Of a stretch of 64,000 nucleotides of DNA, positions 34,152 to 42,998 are shown piece by piece (position 1 is the first letter of the stretch; each line of letters starts with the position of its first letter). This DNA is from REEB506 sp040381035 (GTDB lineage Bacteria; Pseudomonadota; Alphaproteobacteria; Caulobacterales; Aquidulcibacteraceae), in NCBI GenBank assembly GCA_040381035.1, contig JBEIHY010000002.1, forward strand, positions 39,797 to 103,796, given 5' to 3'. The notes beneath the pieces are model-generated. The model saw only the letters and a list, made by a program, of their open reading frames with translations, searched no databases and was not told the DNA's origin. Position numbers and translations under genes: made by a program.

Positions 34152-34979
34152 ATGGCCTTGTTGAGCTTTGAAAGAAAGTACCGCGTCCGGGGCGGAACGT
34201 TGCTCGGCGGGGACTTGTTCGACTTTTGGGTCGGGCCGTTTTACGTTGGGATCTTCGGCGTTTCGGCGGCGTTTTTTGCGCTGCTCGGGACGACGCTGAT
34301 CTTTTACGGCGCAAGCCAGCAGGGCCAATTCAATCCCTGGCTGATCAGCATTGCGCCGCCAGATCTGAAATATGGCCTCGGCTTTGCGCCGTTGCTGGAA
34401 GGCGGCTTATGGCAGGTGATTACGGTCTGCGCCACCGGGGCGTTTGTGTCCTGGATGCTTCGTGAGGTCGAAATCGCGCGCAAGCTTGGCATTGGCTATC
34501 ATGTGCCGTTTGCGTTTGGTTTTGCGATCTTGGCCTATGTGACGCTGGAGATCATACGCCCGGTTCTCATGGGCGGCTGGGGTCACGCCTTTCCCTATGG
34601 AATTTATAGCCATTTGGATTGGGTTTCCAATGTCGGTTACCAGTATCTGCAGTTTCATTACAATCCGCTCCATATGATTGCAGTGACGTTCTTCTTCACC
34701 ACGACATTTGCGCTCGCCCTGCACGGGTCGCTGGTGTTGTCGGCGGTCAATCCCGGCTCTGGTCAGGAGATCAAGACCCCCGAGCATGAAGACAGTTTTT
34801 TCCGCGATGTTCTCGGTTACTCGATCGGCACGCTTGGCATCCATCGGCTCGGCTTGTTCCTGTCCTTGGCCGCCGTTCTGTTTGCCGCCGCCTGCATCAT
34901 CGTTAGCGGTCCGCTGTGGTCGAAGGGTTGGCCGGAATGGTGGACTTGGTGGCTCAATCTGCCGATTTGGGCGCAATGA
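34152..34979 (+). CDS. pufL: Photosynthetic reaction centre L subunit
   Basis: 275 residues. MALLSFERKYRVRGGTLLGGDLFDFWVGPFYVG-type start (residues 1-33) is the invariant PufL N-terminus, so the internal ATG at 34152 with GGAG upstream was preferred over the earlier ATG of the same frame. Five membrane helices; YGIYSHLDWVSNVGYQYLQF-like region and FHYNPLHMIAVTFFF contain the His ligands for special-pair/accessory BChl and iron. Binds BChl, bacteriopheophytin and QA-side cofactors with PufM. Confidence 0.97.
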   Translation: MALLSFERKYRVRGGTLLGGDLFDFWVGPFYVGIFGVSAAFFALLGTTLIFYGASQQGQFNPWLISIAPPDLKYGLGFAPLLEGGLWQVITVCATGAFVSWMLREVEIARKLGIGYHVPFAFGFAILAYVTLEIIRPVLMGGWGHAFPYGIYSHLDWVSNVGYQYLQFHYNPLHMIAVTFFFTTTFALALHGSLVLSAVNPGSGQEIKTPEHEDSFFRDVLGYSIGTLGIHRLGLFLSLAAVLFAAACIIVSGPLWSKGWPEWWTWWLNLPIWAQ

Positions 34980-35033
34980 ATTCCTGAGCGGACGCTTTTG
35001 CTGATGACATGATTTTTCGGGAGGTCAGGCGCT

Positions 35034-36014
35034 ATGGCCGGCTATCAAAACATCTTCACGACCGTCCAGGTGCGCGGCGCGCCTGAGCTGGGAGTTCCAC
35101 TGCCGCGCACGGACAGTCCGCGCGACGGAAAGCCGTTCTTTTCTTGGCTTGCGGGTAAAATCGGCAACGCTCAAATCGGGCCGATCTATCTCGGCTGGAC
35201 GGGCACATTGTCGTTGCTGTTCGGGTTCGCCTGGTTCGAGATCATCGGCTTCAATATGTGGGCCTCGGTGAACTGGGATCCTGTTCAGTTTCTGCGGCAA
35301 TTGTTCTGGCTGTCGCTGGAGCCGCCAGGCCCGGAATATGGCTTGTCGCTCTTTGTGCCGCTGAACCAGGGCGGCTGGTGGCTTATATCGAGCTTCTTCT
35401 TCCTGCTGGCGGTCGTGTTGTGGTGGATCCGCACCTACAACCGCGCCCGGTCGCTCGGCATGGGCACACATGTGGCGTGGGCTTTTGCCTCAGCCATCTG
35501 GCTGGCGCTTGTGCTCAATCTGATCCGGCCCATTCTCATGGGCAGCTGGAGCGAGGCGGTGCCCTATGGCGTGTTCCCGCACCTGGATTGGACCAATGCC
35601 TTCTCAGTCCGCTACGGCAATCTCTTCTACAACCCGTTCCACGCGCTTTCGATCACCTTCCTCTACGGGTCGGTGCTGCTTTTCGCGATGCACGCAGCCA
35701 CAATTCTGGCGACAGCGCGCTATGGGGCGGAACGCGAGATTGAGCAAATCATTGACCGCGGCACTGCCGCCGAGCGCGGCGCATTGTTTTGGCGCTGGAC
35801 AATGGGCTTCAACGCCTCCATCGAGTCGATCCATCGTTGGGCGTGGTGGTTTGCCGTCTTGACCACGTTGACTGGCGGGATTGGCATCCTTTTGACAGGC
35901 ACCGTCGTTGATAATTGGTATCTGTGGGCCGTCGAGCACCATTTCGCGCCGGCCTATCCTTTGGCGTCGCCGACGATCGTGGATCCGGCTTTGCCCGCAG
36001 GAGGTCAGCCATGA
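35034..36014 (+). CDS. pufM: Photosynthetic reaction centre M subunit
   Basis: 326 residues. YQNIFTTVQVRG at the N-terminus, YNRARSLGMGTHVAWAF, and NLFYNPFHALSITFLYGS are diagnostic of PufM; the five helices match. It carries QA and half of the special pair. GGGAGG precedes the ATG. The stop overlaps the pufC ATG (ATGA), so the cytochrome is translationally coupled. No pufX is present. Confidence 0.97.
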   Translation: MAGYQNIFTTVQVRGAPELGVPLPRTDSPRDGKPFFSWLAGKIGNAQIGPIYLGWTGTLSLLFGFAWFEIIGFNMWASVNWDPVQFLRQLFWLSLEPPGPEYGLSLFVPLNQGGWWLISSFFFLLAVVLWWIRTYNRARSLGMGTHVAWAFASAIWLALVLNLIRPILMGSWSEAVPYGVFPHLDWTNAFSVRYGNLFYNPFHALSITFLYGSVLLFAMHAATILATARYGAEREIEQIIDRGTAAERGALFWRWTMGFNASIESIHRWAWWFAVLTTLTGGIGILLTGTVVDNWYLWAVEHHFAPAYPLASPTIVDPALPAGGQP

Positions 36015-37534
36015 TGTTTGCAATTGGTTCACGCAATGGGCGCGGTTTTGCCGCTGTCACTGCGGCGGGGGTTCTGGCTTTCGCGCTCGCTGGATGCGAG
36101 TTCGGAGCCAAAAAGATCGATCAAACCGGCTATCGCGGCACTGGGATGGTTCAAGTCCAAGACGAAGATACCGTTGCCCAGATCGCCGCAGCGAATACAA
36201 TTCCCCAATCGCTCCTCGACGTCGCTTCACCGGACGGAGAGCGCGCCAAGGACGTTTACCCTGATCTGCAGGTGGTCGGCGATCTGAGTATCGACGAGTT
36301 CAATCGGCTCATGGCCAACATCACTGAATGGGTTGTCCCGCAGAAAATTCGCGATGAAGGCGGAGGCTGCAATTATTGCCACAATCCCGAGAATATGGCG
36401 TCAGACGAGATCTACCAAAAAGTCGTCGCACGCAAAATGTTGCAAATGACCGGCACGATCAATCAGAAATGGACCGCGCACGTCCAGCAAACCGGCGTGA
36501 CCTGCTGGACCTGCCATCGCGGCCAGGCCGTTCCGGCCTATGTCTGGTCAAAAGCCGAGGGGCAGAATTTGCAGGGCGATTTCCTTGGCAATCAAATGGG
36601 CCAGAACCATCCGATCCAAGCGGTCGGCTGGACAACATCGCCGTTTGATCCGTTCTCGGATTACTTGGCCAATGACAAAAAACCAAGCGCGCGGGTGATC
36701 GGCACACAATCCTTGCGCCCGCTCACCGCCGGCAAAACGATCAACAAAACCGAGCGCACGCTTGGCATCATGCAGCATATGTCCAATGCTCTGGGGGTGA
36801 ACTGCACGTACTGCCACAACACGCGGGCCTTTGCCTCCTGGGAGACTTCCAACCCAGCGCGGGTCACGGCATGGCACGGGCTGCAAATGGTTCCAGCGCT
36901 GAACCAAACCTACATGGACCCGCTGCAACCGGTCTTCGCGCCGCATGCCGGGCGGGTCGGGCCGATGGGCGATGTGCTGAAAGTTAATTGCTCAACTTGC
37001 CATCAAGGCGCAGCCAAGCCGTTGCTGGGCGTCAGCATGCGCAAAGAGAATCCTGAGTTATGGAAGATTGGTCTCGCATCGGGCCCCGCGCCGACCCAGA
37101 TCAAGCTGCCCGGCGGGGCATCCTTGAATGTGCCGGCCGGATCCATTGGCGAGCAATTGTTCAAATTCCTCACCGGGCCGGAGCCGCCGCCAAAGAGCTT
37201 TGTGTTTGACAATCTGACTTTCGAAACCGGAAGCGCGGCTTTGACCAAAGAATCGCAGGTGACTGTCGAAACGATTGCCCAAATTCTTCAAGCTTATCCA
37301 AATGCAACAGGCTCGATTGACGGCTATACTGACAATGTCGGGCTCGCCGCCAGCAATCTGTCCCTGTCGAAGGCGCGCGCACAAACAGTCTATGACGCAT
37401 TGATCGGGTTGGGTGTGGCCGCCGCACGCTTGACGCATGACGGCTTTGGCGACGCCAAACCAATCGGCGACAACGCAACCGATGCGGGCCAGCAGAAGAA
37501 CCGCCGGATCGAACTGACGGTGACCCGGAAGTAG
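36011..37534 (+). CDS. pufC: Reaction-centre tetrahaem cytochrome subunit fused to an OmpA-like domain
   Basis: 507 residues, against about 330-370 for ordinary PufC. A lipoprotein signal ends at LAFALAGC (Cys29). Four haem motifs follow: CNYCH (120-124), CWTCH (165-169), CTYCH (265-269) and CSTCH (327-331). After about residue 340 the frame continues without a break through LPGGASLNVP (366-375) and a proline linker into an OmpA C-terminal domain (about 395-505): FDNLTFETGSAAL, IDGYTDNVG, LSLSKARAQTV, GFGDAKPIGDN and KNRRIELTV. The Asp441 and Arg456 equivalents of the diaminopimelate-binding pair are kept. The cytochrome reduces the photo-oxidised special pair; the extra domain should bind peptidoglycan. 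Confidence 0.95.
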   Translation: MMFAIGSRNGRGFAAVTAAGVLAFALAGCEFGAKKIDQTGYRGTGMVQVQDEDTVAQIAAANTIPQSLLDVASPDGERAKDVYPDLQVVGDLSIDEFNRLMANITEWVVPQKIRDEGGGCNYCHNPENMASDEIYQKVVARKMLQMTGTINQKWTAHVQQTGVTCWTCHRGQAVPAYVWSKAEGQNLQGDFLGNQMGQNHPIQAVGWTTSPFDPFSDYLANDKKPSARVIGTQSLRPLTAGKTINKTERTLGIMQHMSNALGVNCTYCHNTRAFASWETSNPARVTAWHGLQMVPALNQTYMDPLQPVFAPHAGRVGPMGDVLKVNCSTCHQGAAKPLLGVSMRKENPELWKIGLASGPAPTQIKLPGGASLNVPAGSIGEQLFKFLTGPEPPPKSFVFDNLTFETGSAALTKESQVTVETIAQILQAYPNATGSIDGYTDNVGLAASNLSLSKARAQTVYDALIGLGVAAARLTHDGFGDAKPIGDNATDAGQQKNRRIELTVTRK

Positions 37535-37603
37535 TTGGTCGCCCTCCCCTTGGGCCAGCCTATGGCGGCGCATTGGGGGAGACAAAACGAGCAAGTGATT
37601 GGG

Positions 37604-37634
37604 CAGGCAGGCGCGCTGAAAGCACGCCTGCCTG
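37604..37634 (+). terminator. Hairpin downstream of pufC
   Basis: CAGGCAGGCG (37604-37613) and CGCCTGCCTG (37625-37634) form a perfect 10-bp stem with an 11-base loop, 70 bases after the pufC stop. No T-run follows, so it may be a 3' mRNA-stabilising hairpin or part of a Rho-dependent end rather than a classical terminator. Confidence 0.6.
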
Positions 37635-37805
37635 TACCGCAATCGGCCTGCAAAACACCATTTGGCTGGCGGCAAATCTGCTGGGGGCGGCGCGTTAACG
37701 CAGCTTGCGCCTAAAGTCCCTGCCAATCCTTGCGCGCGAGGGCCAGCGCTTCTGCTGGTTGGGCTCCGTTTTGGCGGCGTAAGTGGATGCGAATGGCAAG
37801 GCTGT

Positions 37806-38051
37806 ATGATCATCAGCGGTGAGCGCCTGGACCAGAGCAAGCTTTATCTCCGGCTTATCAACATCGTGGAATGCGCCAATCCGACCAGTGACTTGGCGCC
37901 CGGAGGACGAGGCGGCCGTGAACATTTGCTGGTCGCCAGGGAAGGTCGCGCACTGGTCTTCCCGCATACTCTGGAGGCTTTGCGCTGTCGTGAAGCGCAA
38001 GCAATGTTTGGCAGGTCAAACGGCAATCGCCGTGCGTGCCGCGATCGCTGA
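37806..38051 (+). CDS. Doubtful 81-residue ORF in the pufC-alkX gap
   Basis: An ATG frame of 81 codons begins MIISGERLDQSKLYLRLIN and is Arg-rich towards the end, running into the first copy of the 128-bp repeats. I recognise no family. The opposite strand is also open (37695-38000). The 880-base gap holds the hairpin at 37604, this frame and the repeat array; this may be gene debris. Confidence 0.2.
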   Translation: MIISGERLDQSKLYLRLINIVECANPTSDLAPGGRGGREHLLVAREGRALVFPHTLEALRCREAQAMFGRSNGNRRACRDR

Positions 38052-38540
38052 TCAAGCTTGCCGGATGGTGCGCAGTAGCGGTGGCGCGCAGCTGGCCTTT
38101 GCTGCTGGCGGCCGGCGTGCGCCTTTGCGCACTTGGGCTTGGCTGAGACGGAGTTTGTTGAGCGTGCCGCCATCGCTGGTCAAGCCTGCCGCATTGGGCG
38201 GTGTCGCGGTTGCGCGGACCTGGGCGGCGCCGCTGGCGGCCTTCGCGCGTCTGTGTGTGCGCCGGGGTTGGCTTGGACGGAGTTTGCTGAGCGTGCCGCA
38301 ATCGTTGATGAGGCTTGCCGCATCGGGCGACGGGGCGATCGCGCGCAGCTGGCCTAGGCTGTCGGCGGACTGCGCACGCCTTGGCGCGCGCCGGCTTGGC
38401 TGAGAGGGAGCAAGTTGAGCGCGCCGCGACCGCAGATCAAGCTTGCCGCCCTGCGCAACGCCGCCATTGCGCGCACTCTGTTTGCGCCGACTTCCACGGC
38501 GCGCGCCATTGCGCGCTTGGGCTTTGTTCAGGCCGACCCA
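38036..38540 (+). repeat. Four degenerate tandem repeats (period 128-129 bp) ending in the 5' end of the AlkX-like gene
   Basis: Units begin at 38036, 38164, 38293 and 38421 (spacing 128, 129, 128). Each starts G(T/C)GCCGC-A(T/C)CG and continues AAGC(T/C)TGCCG, GCGCGCAGCTGGCCT-like and CTTGGGCTTGGCTGA-like blocks. The fourth copy is the first about 36 codons of the gene at 38415. In protein terms the units read SVPxSLIKLAA...AVARSWP...ARL against SAPRPQIKLAALRNAAIARTL of the real gene. Units 2 and 3 are in one frame, the others are shifted, and units 1 and 3 end in TGA. Confidence 0.88.
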
Positions 38541-39533
38541 ATTCGCGCCCCGGCGCGCGCGCAAGACCTCATCCTGCGCCATCGCGCCAAAGCCTATCGC
38601 GCCGGCGATCTGGAGCGGCTTTATCCGCGCCTGGCCATCGAAGAGGATTTTTTCGTCAATTACGGCTTCCTGCCGCGCGCAACACAAGCGCTCCTGCATC
38701 CACGCGCGCCGCGCAAAGCCTGGTCGCCGGCGCAGGCGCAAAGCGCCGCTGCGGTGCTGGAGTTTGTGCGCGCCCGCGGTGTCGTGCATCCGCGCGAAGT
38801 CGACGCCAATTTCCAGCATGGCAAGGTCAAGAACTGGTTTGGCGGATCGAGCAACGCCAGCACCCAGCTGTTGGACCAGATGCACTATCGCGGCCTGGTG
38901 CGCACGGCCGGCCGGGCCGGGGGAGCGCGGCTCTATGCCGTGCGGGAGGCGCCGCCTTGCCCGCTGGACCCGGTGGCGGCGATGGATGCGCTCGTTGATG
39001 TGATCGTGAACGCCTATGCGCCGCTGCCGCAAGCCTCGCTCAGCGGGTTGGTCAACATGCTGGTTTTGGCCGCGCCGCAATGGGCCAGCGAACGCCGCGC
39101 CGCTTTGCACCGGGCGCCGGCGCGGCTGGCCTGGGCCGAGATTGACGGCGTGCGCTGGGTTTGGCCGGCGGGCGAACGGCTCGCTGCACGCGCTCCGGCG
39201 GACGCCGTGCGCATTCTGGCGCCGTTTGATCCGCTGGTTTGGGATCGGCGCCGGTTTGAGTTGTTGTGGGGCTGGGCTTATCGGTTTGAGGCCTATGTGC
39301 CAGCGCCCAAGCGCGTGCGCGGCTATTATGCGCTGCCGCTGTTGTGGCGCGAGGCGGTGATTGGCTGGGGCAATCTGGCGGTGCGCAATGGCAAGCTCGA
39401 CGCCGCCTTCGGTTATGTCGCGGGCGCTGCCCCGCGCGAGCCCGCCTTCAAGCGCGCGCTGGCCGAGGAGCTGGGGCGGATGGAGGTGTTTTTGGGGTTG
39501 GGGTCAAGTTCGCAATCGGAGGGAGATGAGTAA
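38415..39533 (+). CDS. AlkX/YcaQ-like winged-helix DNA glycosylase family protein
   Basis: 372 residues from a TTG start with GAGGGAGC seven bases upstream. The family hallmark region is SARAIARLGFVQADPI-like TARAIARLGFVQADPIRAP near residue 28-46, with a Q-x-D motif in the place where AlkZ has Q-x-Q. Later segments PFDPLVWDRRRFELLWGWAYRFEAYVPA and KRVRGYYALPLLW are conserved in the HTH_42 family. Members excise crosslinked or alkylated bases; AlkX of E. coli unhooks interstrand crosslinks. The 5' end is repeated upstream in decayed form. Confidence 0.85.
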   Translation: MSAPRPQIKLAALRNAAIARTLFAPTSTARAIARLGFVQADPIRAPARAQDLILRHRAKAYRAGDLERLYPRLAIEEDFFVNYGFLPRATQALLHPRAPRKAWSPAQAQSAAAVLEFVRARGVVHPREVDANFQHGKVKNWFGGSSNASTQLLDQMHYRGLVRTAGRAGGARLYAVREAPPCPLDPVAAMDALVDVIVNAYAPLPQASLSGLVNMLVLAAPQWASERRAALHRAPARLAWAEIDGVRWVWPAGERLAARAPADAVRILAPFDPLVWDRRRFELLWGWAYRFEAYVPAPKRVRGYYALPLLWREAVIGWGNLAVRNGKLDAAFGYVAGAAPREPAFKRALAEELGRMEVFLGLGSSSQSEGDE

Positions 39534-39557
39534 GTCAACGCGCCGTCAGCGCCTGCA

Positions 39558-40274
39558 TCACCCTTCGTGCAGCTCCGCCAGCTCAAACCGGGAGCCCAGA
39601 TAGCCCTCCACCACGCCTTTCACGAACAGGCAGCGGTCATCGGCGCTGATCCACATCACATAAGGCGGGTGGTTGTTGGTGACCATGCCGACATAAGCGA
39701 CCTTGCGGCAGGGAAAGGTTCCCGCGCCAACCGTCACGGTTTCATCGCCGAAATACTGCAAGCCGGAGGTCGTCGGCATGACAAACGGCCCGGTGGCGCC
39801 GAGATGGTGGGTGGAGATCATGATGTTGTCGCGGAACTGCTCGGTATGGGGGCCGCGGGCGTAATCGAGCACAGCTGCGTTCCAGGCGTCGGCCTGCAGC
39901 GCATGGGTGCCCAAGCCCCGCATTGGCCGGCGATTGACCGGGAAGCGCTGCGACAGGCGGCCTTCCTTAAGCGTATTGGCTTCGCATTCGACCTCGGTAT
40001 CGGTGAAGCGAAACCAGGCCGCGCCGGCAAAGCGGCCATCGAGCAGGAGGCGCACATGACCCTCGACGGGGTGCCAGTCAGCATGGACGCTCTGGCTGAT
40101 CTGGCGCACGACATGCTGGCCCTCAAAAGTCATCTCGCAATGCGCCATCAATTGGCGCCCGCCATCGACGCTGTGGGTGATCGCCCATTCCTCAAAGCCC
40201 CAATCGCGTTCGGGCCCGTCGGCCGGGGTGGCGATGTAACGGCTGCGGCCGGTGAGGCGGGGAAGCTGGGGCAT
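39558..40274 (-). CDS. Conserved hypothetical protein
   Basis: 238 residues, soluble, no signal peptide. Beta-rich, with several aromatic/His patches: DWGFEEWAITHSVDGGRQLMAH, HADWHPVEGHVRL and NNHPPYVMWISADDRCLFVKG. The FEGQHVVRQIS region suggests a beta-barrel ligand-binding fold, but I do not recognise the family. Convergent with the AlkX-like gene (24-base gap). Confidence 0.75.
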   Translation of the reverse strand: MPQLPRLTGRSRYIATPADGPERDWGFEEWAITHSVDGGRQLMAHCEMTFEGQHVVRQISQSVHADWHPVEGHVRLLLDGRFAGAAWFRFTDTEVECEANTLKEGRLSQRFPVNRRPMRGLGTHALQADAWNAAVLDYARGPHTEQFRDNIMISTHHLGATGPFVMPTTSGLQYFGDETVTVGAGTFPCRKVAYVGMVTNNHPPYVMWISADDRCLFVKGVVEGYLGSRFELAELHEG

Positions 40275-40384
40275 GGGACCTTATAGCAGCGCGGCGCGGA
40301 TCGGAAATGGCACCCTGGGCGGTGCGACTTGCGCGCGCCCGCACGCGGCGGCAATGTTCGGGGCGCGCCCTGGAGGACGCCCGC

Positions 40385-40756
40385 GTGCATCTGCATCATG
40401 ACCCCACCGCGCCCGCCGGCGCCGCCATCAGCTTTGACCATTTCCTGCGCGTCGATATTCGCGTCGGTAAAATCCTCAGCGCCGAGCCGTTTCCGGAGGC
40501 GCGCAAGCCGGCGTTCAAGTTGGCGATTGATTTCGGCCCCGGGATTGGCGTGAAGCGCTCCTCAGCCCAGATTACGGAGAATTATGCCTGCGCGGCGCTG
40601 CCGGGGCGGTTGGTCGCGGCAGTGGTGAATTTTCCGCCGCGCCAGATCGGGAAATTCATGTCCGAGGTGTTGACGCTCGGCTTTCCGGATGCGGCGGGCG
40701 CGGTCGTCTTGTTTCAGCCCGATCGCGATGTGCCGCTCGGGGCGCGGCTATTCTAG
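40385..40756 (+). CDS. csaA: CsaA-like tRNA-binding-domain protein
   Basis: 123 residues from a GTG with GGAGGA seven bases upstream. FLRVDIRVGKILSAEPFPEARKP-type start (residues about 20-42), SSAQITENY and VVNFPPRQIGKFMSEVLTLGF are the fixed motifs of CsaA/Arc1p-type OB folds. CsaA is proposed to act as a chaperone in export or as a tRNA binder. The frame opens 78 bases earlier, but that part is Arg-rich and has no ribosome site. Confidence 0.88.
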   Translation: MHLHHDPTAPAGAAISFDHFLRVDIRVGKILSAEPFPEARKPAFKLAIDFGPGIGVKRSSAQITENYACAALPGRLVAAVVNFPPRQIGKFMSEVLTLGFPDAAGAVVLFQPDRDVPLGARLF

Positions 40757-40807
40757 GCCGCAGTCGGACGCTCACCACCACACTTTCCCTGAATGCGGCC
40801 TCGCCAC

Positions 40808-40839
40808 AAAAAAAAGGGCCGATCCGCGAGGACCGGCCC
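40808..40839 (-). terminator. Rho-independent terminator of the bactofilin operon
   Basis: On the minus strand GGGCCG...CGGCCC (with inner CC/GG pairs) is followed by a run of eight T, 67 bases after the bactofilin stop. The A-run on the plus strand precedes the stem. Confidence 0.88.
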
Positions 40840-40905
40840 AGTGATATGCTTGCGACAATTCCAACCCGCCGCGACTGGCGCTGCTGGAAAACCTGTAAAC
40901 CTGAC

Positions 40906-41439
40906 TCAGCGCGCTTCGCTGACCACGACGCCGCCAAGGGCGTGATCGGCCGGCTCGGCATCGACGGCTTGCGCGACCATGGCCTGCTGCTGGCTGTAGG
41001 CCGGGCCGGTCAAAGCTGGGGCGCTGGGCGCCGCATCCGACTTCAGCGGGTCTTGCACATAGCGGCACTGGCCTTCAAACACCGCGCCCATTTCCACTGA
41101 CAGCTGCTGGTGGGTGATGTCGCCCATGACATGCGCCGTACGGGCAAGCGTCACCTTGCGGGCGCGCAGCGAGCCTTCAATGCGGCCATTGACCGTGACG
41201 CTCTCAGACACGATGTCGCCGCGGACGAAGCCGGTGTCGCCGATCGTAAGCGAGCCGCCGCGGACATTGCCTTCAATCTCGCCATCAACCTGCACTTCGG
41301 CGCCGTCAGCCAGAAGCGAGCCTTGGATTTTAACGCCATTGGCGATGATCGAGGTCATGATCCGGCTCGGCGCCGGGCGCTTGGGGGCTGGCTCCGCCGC
41401 CATAGGAAGCTCCGTACGTTTGTCCTTGCTGGTGAACAT
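40906..41439 (-). CDS. bacA: Bactofilin cytoskeletal protein
   Basis: 177 residues. The central domain (about residues 28-125) is a regular beta-helix repeat: VKIQGSLLADGAEVQVDGEIEGNV, SESVTVNGRIEGSL and TLARTAHVMGDI. Short disordered tails flank it. Bactofilins polymerise without nucleotide and recruit cell-wall enzymes. It follows the M23 peptidase gene on the same strand with a 45-base gap; this pair is a known morphogenesis module (for example BacA-LmdC in stalked alphaproteobacteria). Confidence 0.93.
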   Translation of the reverse strand: MFTSKDKRTELPMAAEPAPKRPAPSRIMTSIIANGVKIQGSLLADGAEVQVDGEIEGNVRGGSLTIGDTGFVRGDIVSESVTVNGRIEGSLRARKVTLARTAHVMGDITHQQLSVEMGAVFEGQCRYVQDPLKSDAAPSAPALTGPAYSQQQAMVAQAVDAEPADHALGGVVVSEAR

Positions 41440-41484
41440 GGCGTCCTGCCTTTAAAAAACTGGAACTGGTGTCCGCTTGCGCGC

Positions 41485-42711
41485 TCAGCTTGATCTGTAG
41501 CGGCCAGCCCTTAAAAAATTGATCGGGTCATACGGTTTATCGCGGAACCACACTTCGTAATGCAGGTGAGTGCCGGTTGAGCGGCCGGTATTGCCCATCA
41601 GGCCGATGGTCTGGCCGATCACCACCTTCTGGCCGAGCGTGACATTGATCTTGTCAAGGTGGGCGTAGCGGGTCTTGAAGCCAAAACCGTGATCAACTTC
41701 AACGGTGTAGCCGTAGCCAGATTTGACATTGGCGAAGGTCACTTCGCCCGGGGAGGTAGAGATGACCGGCGCGCGCTGGAATGCGGCGAAGTCAAGCCCG
41801 GAATGGAATGCGGTGCGGCCGGTGAACGGGTCGCGGCGGATGCCGTAGCCGCTGGTTTCGCGGTAATCGACGCCGACCGGCGGCCCGAGCGGCACGACAT
41901 TCACCAATTGCTGCAAGCGGCGGGCTTCAGTGACGCGGGCCGCCACCTGGCGAACGCGCTGGGAGAATTCCGGATCCGTCTGGTTATCGCCCAGCACCGC
42001 GCTGACATCAACAATCGGGATTTCTGGGCCGCCAACGCCGCCATCGGCGGCGGTCAGGCGGGTAAAGCCCACGCCGGTCATGCGCAGAACGCCGCGAATT
42101 TCTTCGGTGCGCTTGACGGCGATGTCTTCGGCCTGGGTGAGGAAATCGTTCTGCTCATCGCGCAGCTTTTCAATGCGGCCGCGGAAGCTGACATTCTGGA
42201 CTTGATACGCCTGCGCATTGGCCGATGAGCGGCTTTCGCGGGGGTCGGCTTCTTCGATTGATGCCTGCATCAGCACTTTGTCGCCGTCGCTGTTCACGGG
42301 GCGGGCACTGGCCGACAGTGAGGAGCCGCCGGCAAAATCAAGCAGCAGTTTCAAGGTTTCGTGGCGGCGCTCAAACTCTTCGGTGGCGCGATCGAACGCG
42401 ACGGTGCGCTCTTCCAGCTGGGCGCGGGCGGCGGCTTCGCGGGCGCGGGCGGTGCGCAGGAACCGTTCATATTTCTGTTCGAGGCGTTCAACCTCATGGT
42501 CTTGCTGGGCCATCATCTGGCCGCTGAGGATGACGTTTACCGTAGCATAAGCGCACCAGCCGGCAATACCAACAGCGCCAAGCGCTAGCAGAACCTGCTT
42601 GGACGGCGACAGCGACACATAGCGGACTGAGCCGCCGCTGCGATGATAGATTTGGCGTTCCGGAAACGCTCTCTCAAAGAGGTTCCGGGCGCGCGTTCCG
42701 AACTGGCTCAT
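41485..42711 (-). CDS. M23-family peptidoglycan endopeptidase, membrane-anchored
   Basis: 408 residues from the ATG at 42711 (MSQFGTRARN). One membrane helix at about 38-60, then a coiled coil (64-120), a spacer, and a C-terminal LytM domain with the zinc motifs HSGLDFAA and HLHYEVW, both intact. It is a DD-endopeptidase acting on periplasmic murein. Earlier in-frame starts add 79 Arg-rich residues unlike a signal and were rejected. Upstream partner of bactofilin, comparable to LmdC/Csd1 pairs. Confidence 0.92.
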   Translation of the reverse strand: MSQFGTRARNLFERAFPERQIYHRSGGSVRYVSLSPSKQVLLALGAVGIAGWCAYATVNVILSGQMMAQQDHEVERLEQKYERFLRTARAREAAARAQLEERTVAFDRATEEFERRHETLKLLLDFAGGSSLSASARPVNSDGDKVLMQASIEEADPRESRSSANAQAYQVQNVSFRGRIEKLRDEQNDFLTQAEDIAVKRTEEIRGVLRMTGVGFTRLTAADGGVGGPEIPIVDVSAVLGDNQTDPEFSQRVRQVAARVTEARRLQQLVNVVPLGPPVGVDYRETSGYGIRRDPFTGRTAFHSGLDFAAFQRAPVISTSPGEVTFANVKSGYGYTVEVDHGFGFKTRYAHLDKINVTLGQKVVIGQTIGLMGNTGRSTGTHLHYEVWFRDKPYDPINFLRAGRYRSS

Positions 42712-42998
42712 GGATCCAACGCTGCCTTCAGTTTCAGTTCGATACGAATTGCGAACAAGCCATAGAGGAAACCGGCACGACCGGCGCCCGCCAAGGCAAA
42801 AAACTTTCCAGGCGTGGCGCGCACCTCGGAAACCCCACCGCGCACCATGCTTCGGGAGCCGCATCTGAACCCTAAAGCGGGCGTTAATGCAACTGTCGAC
42901 GGCGCCTTTGGATGGTTTTTTTTCGCCGTCTGCGCGAAGTGGGTGCAAAGTCGGCGCCAGGATAGCGCAAGCAAAATCGGGACATTGCGGCGAAGCCG

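Noticed and set aside
37695..38000. Minus-strand 101-codon frame after pufC
   Set aside because: Some segments look protein-like, but no family, no ribosome site and it competes with a plus-strand frame of equal weakness.
42898..42930. GACGGCG/CGCCGTC inverted repeat as terminator of the peroxiredoxin gene
   Set aside because: The T/A run lies inside the loop, not after the stem, so it does not fit a terminator in either direction.
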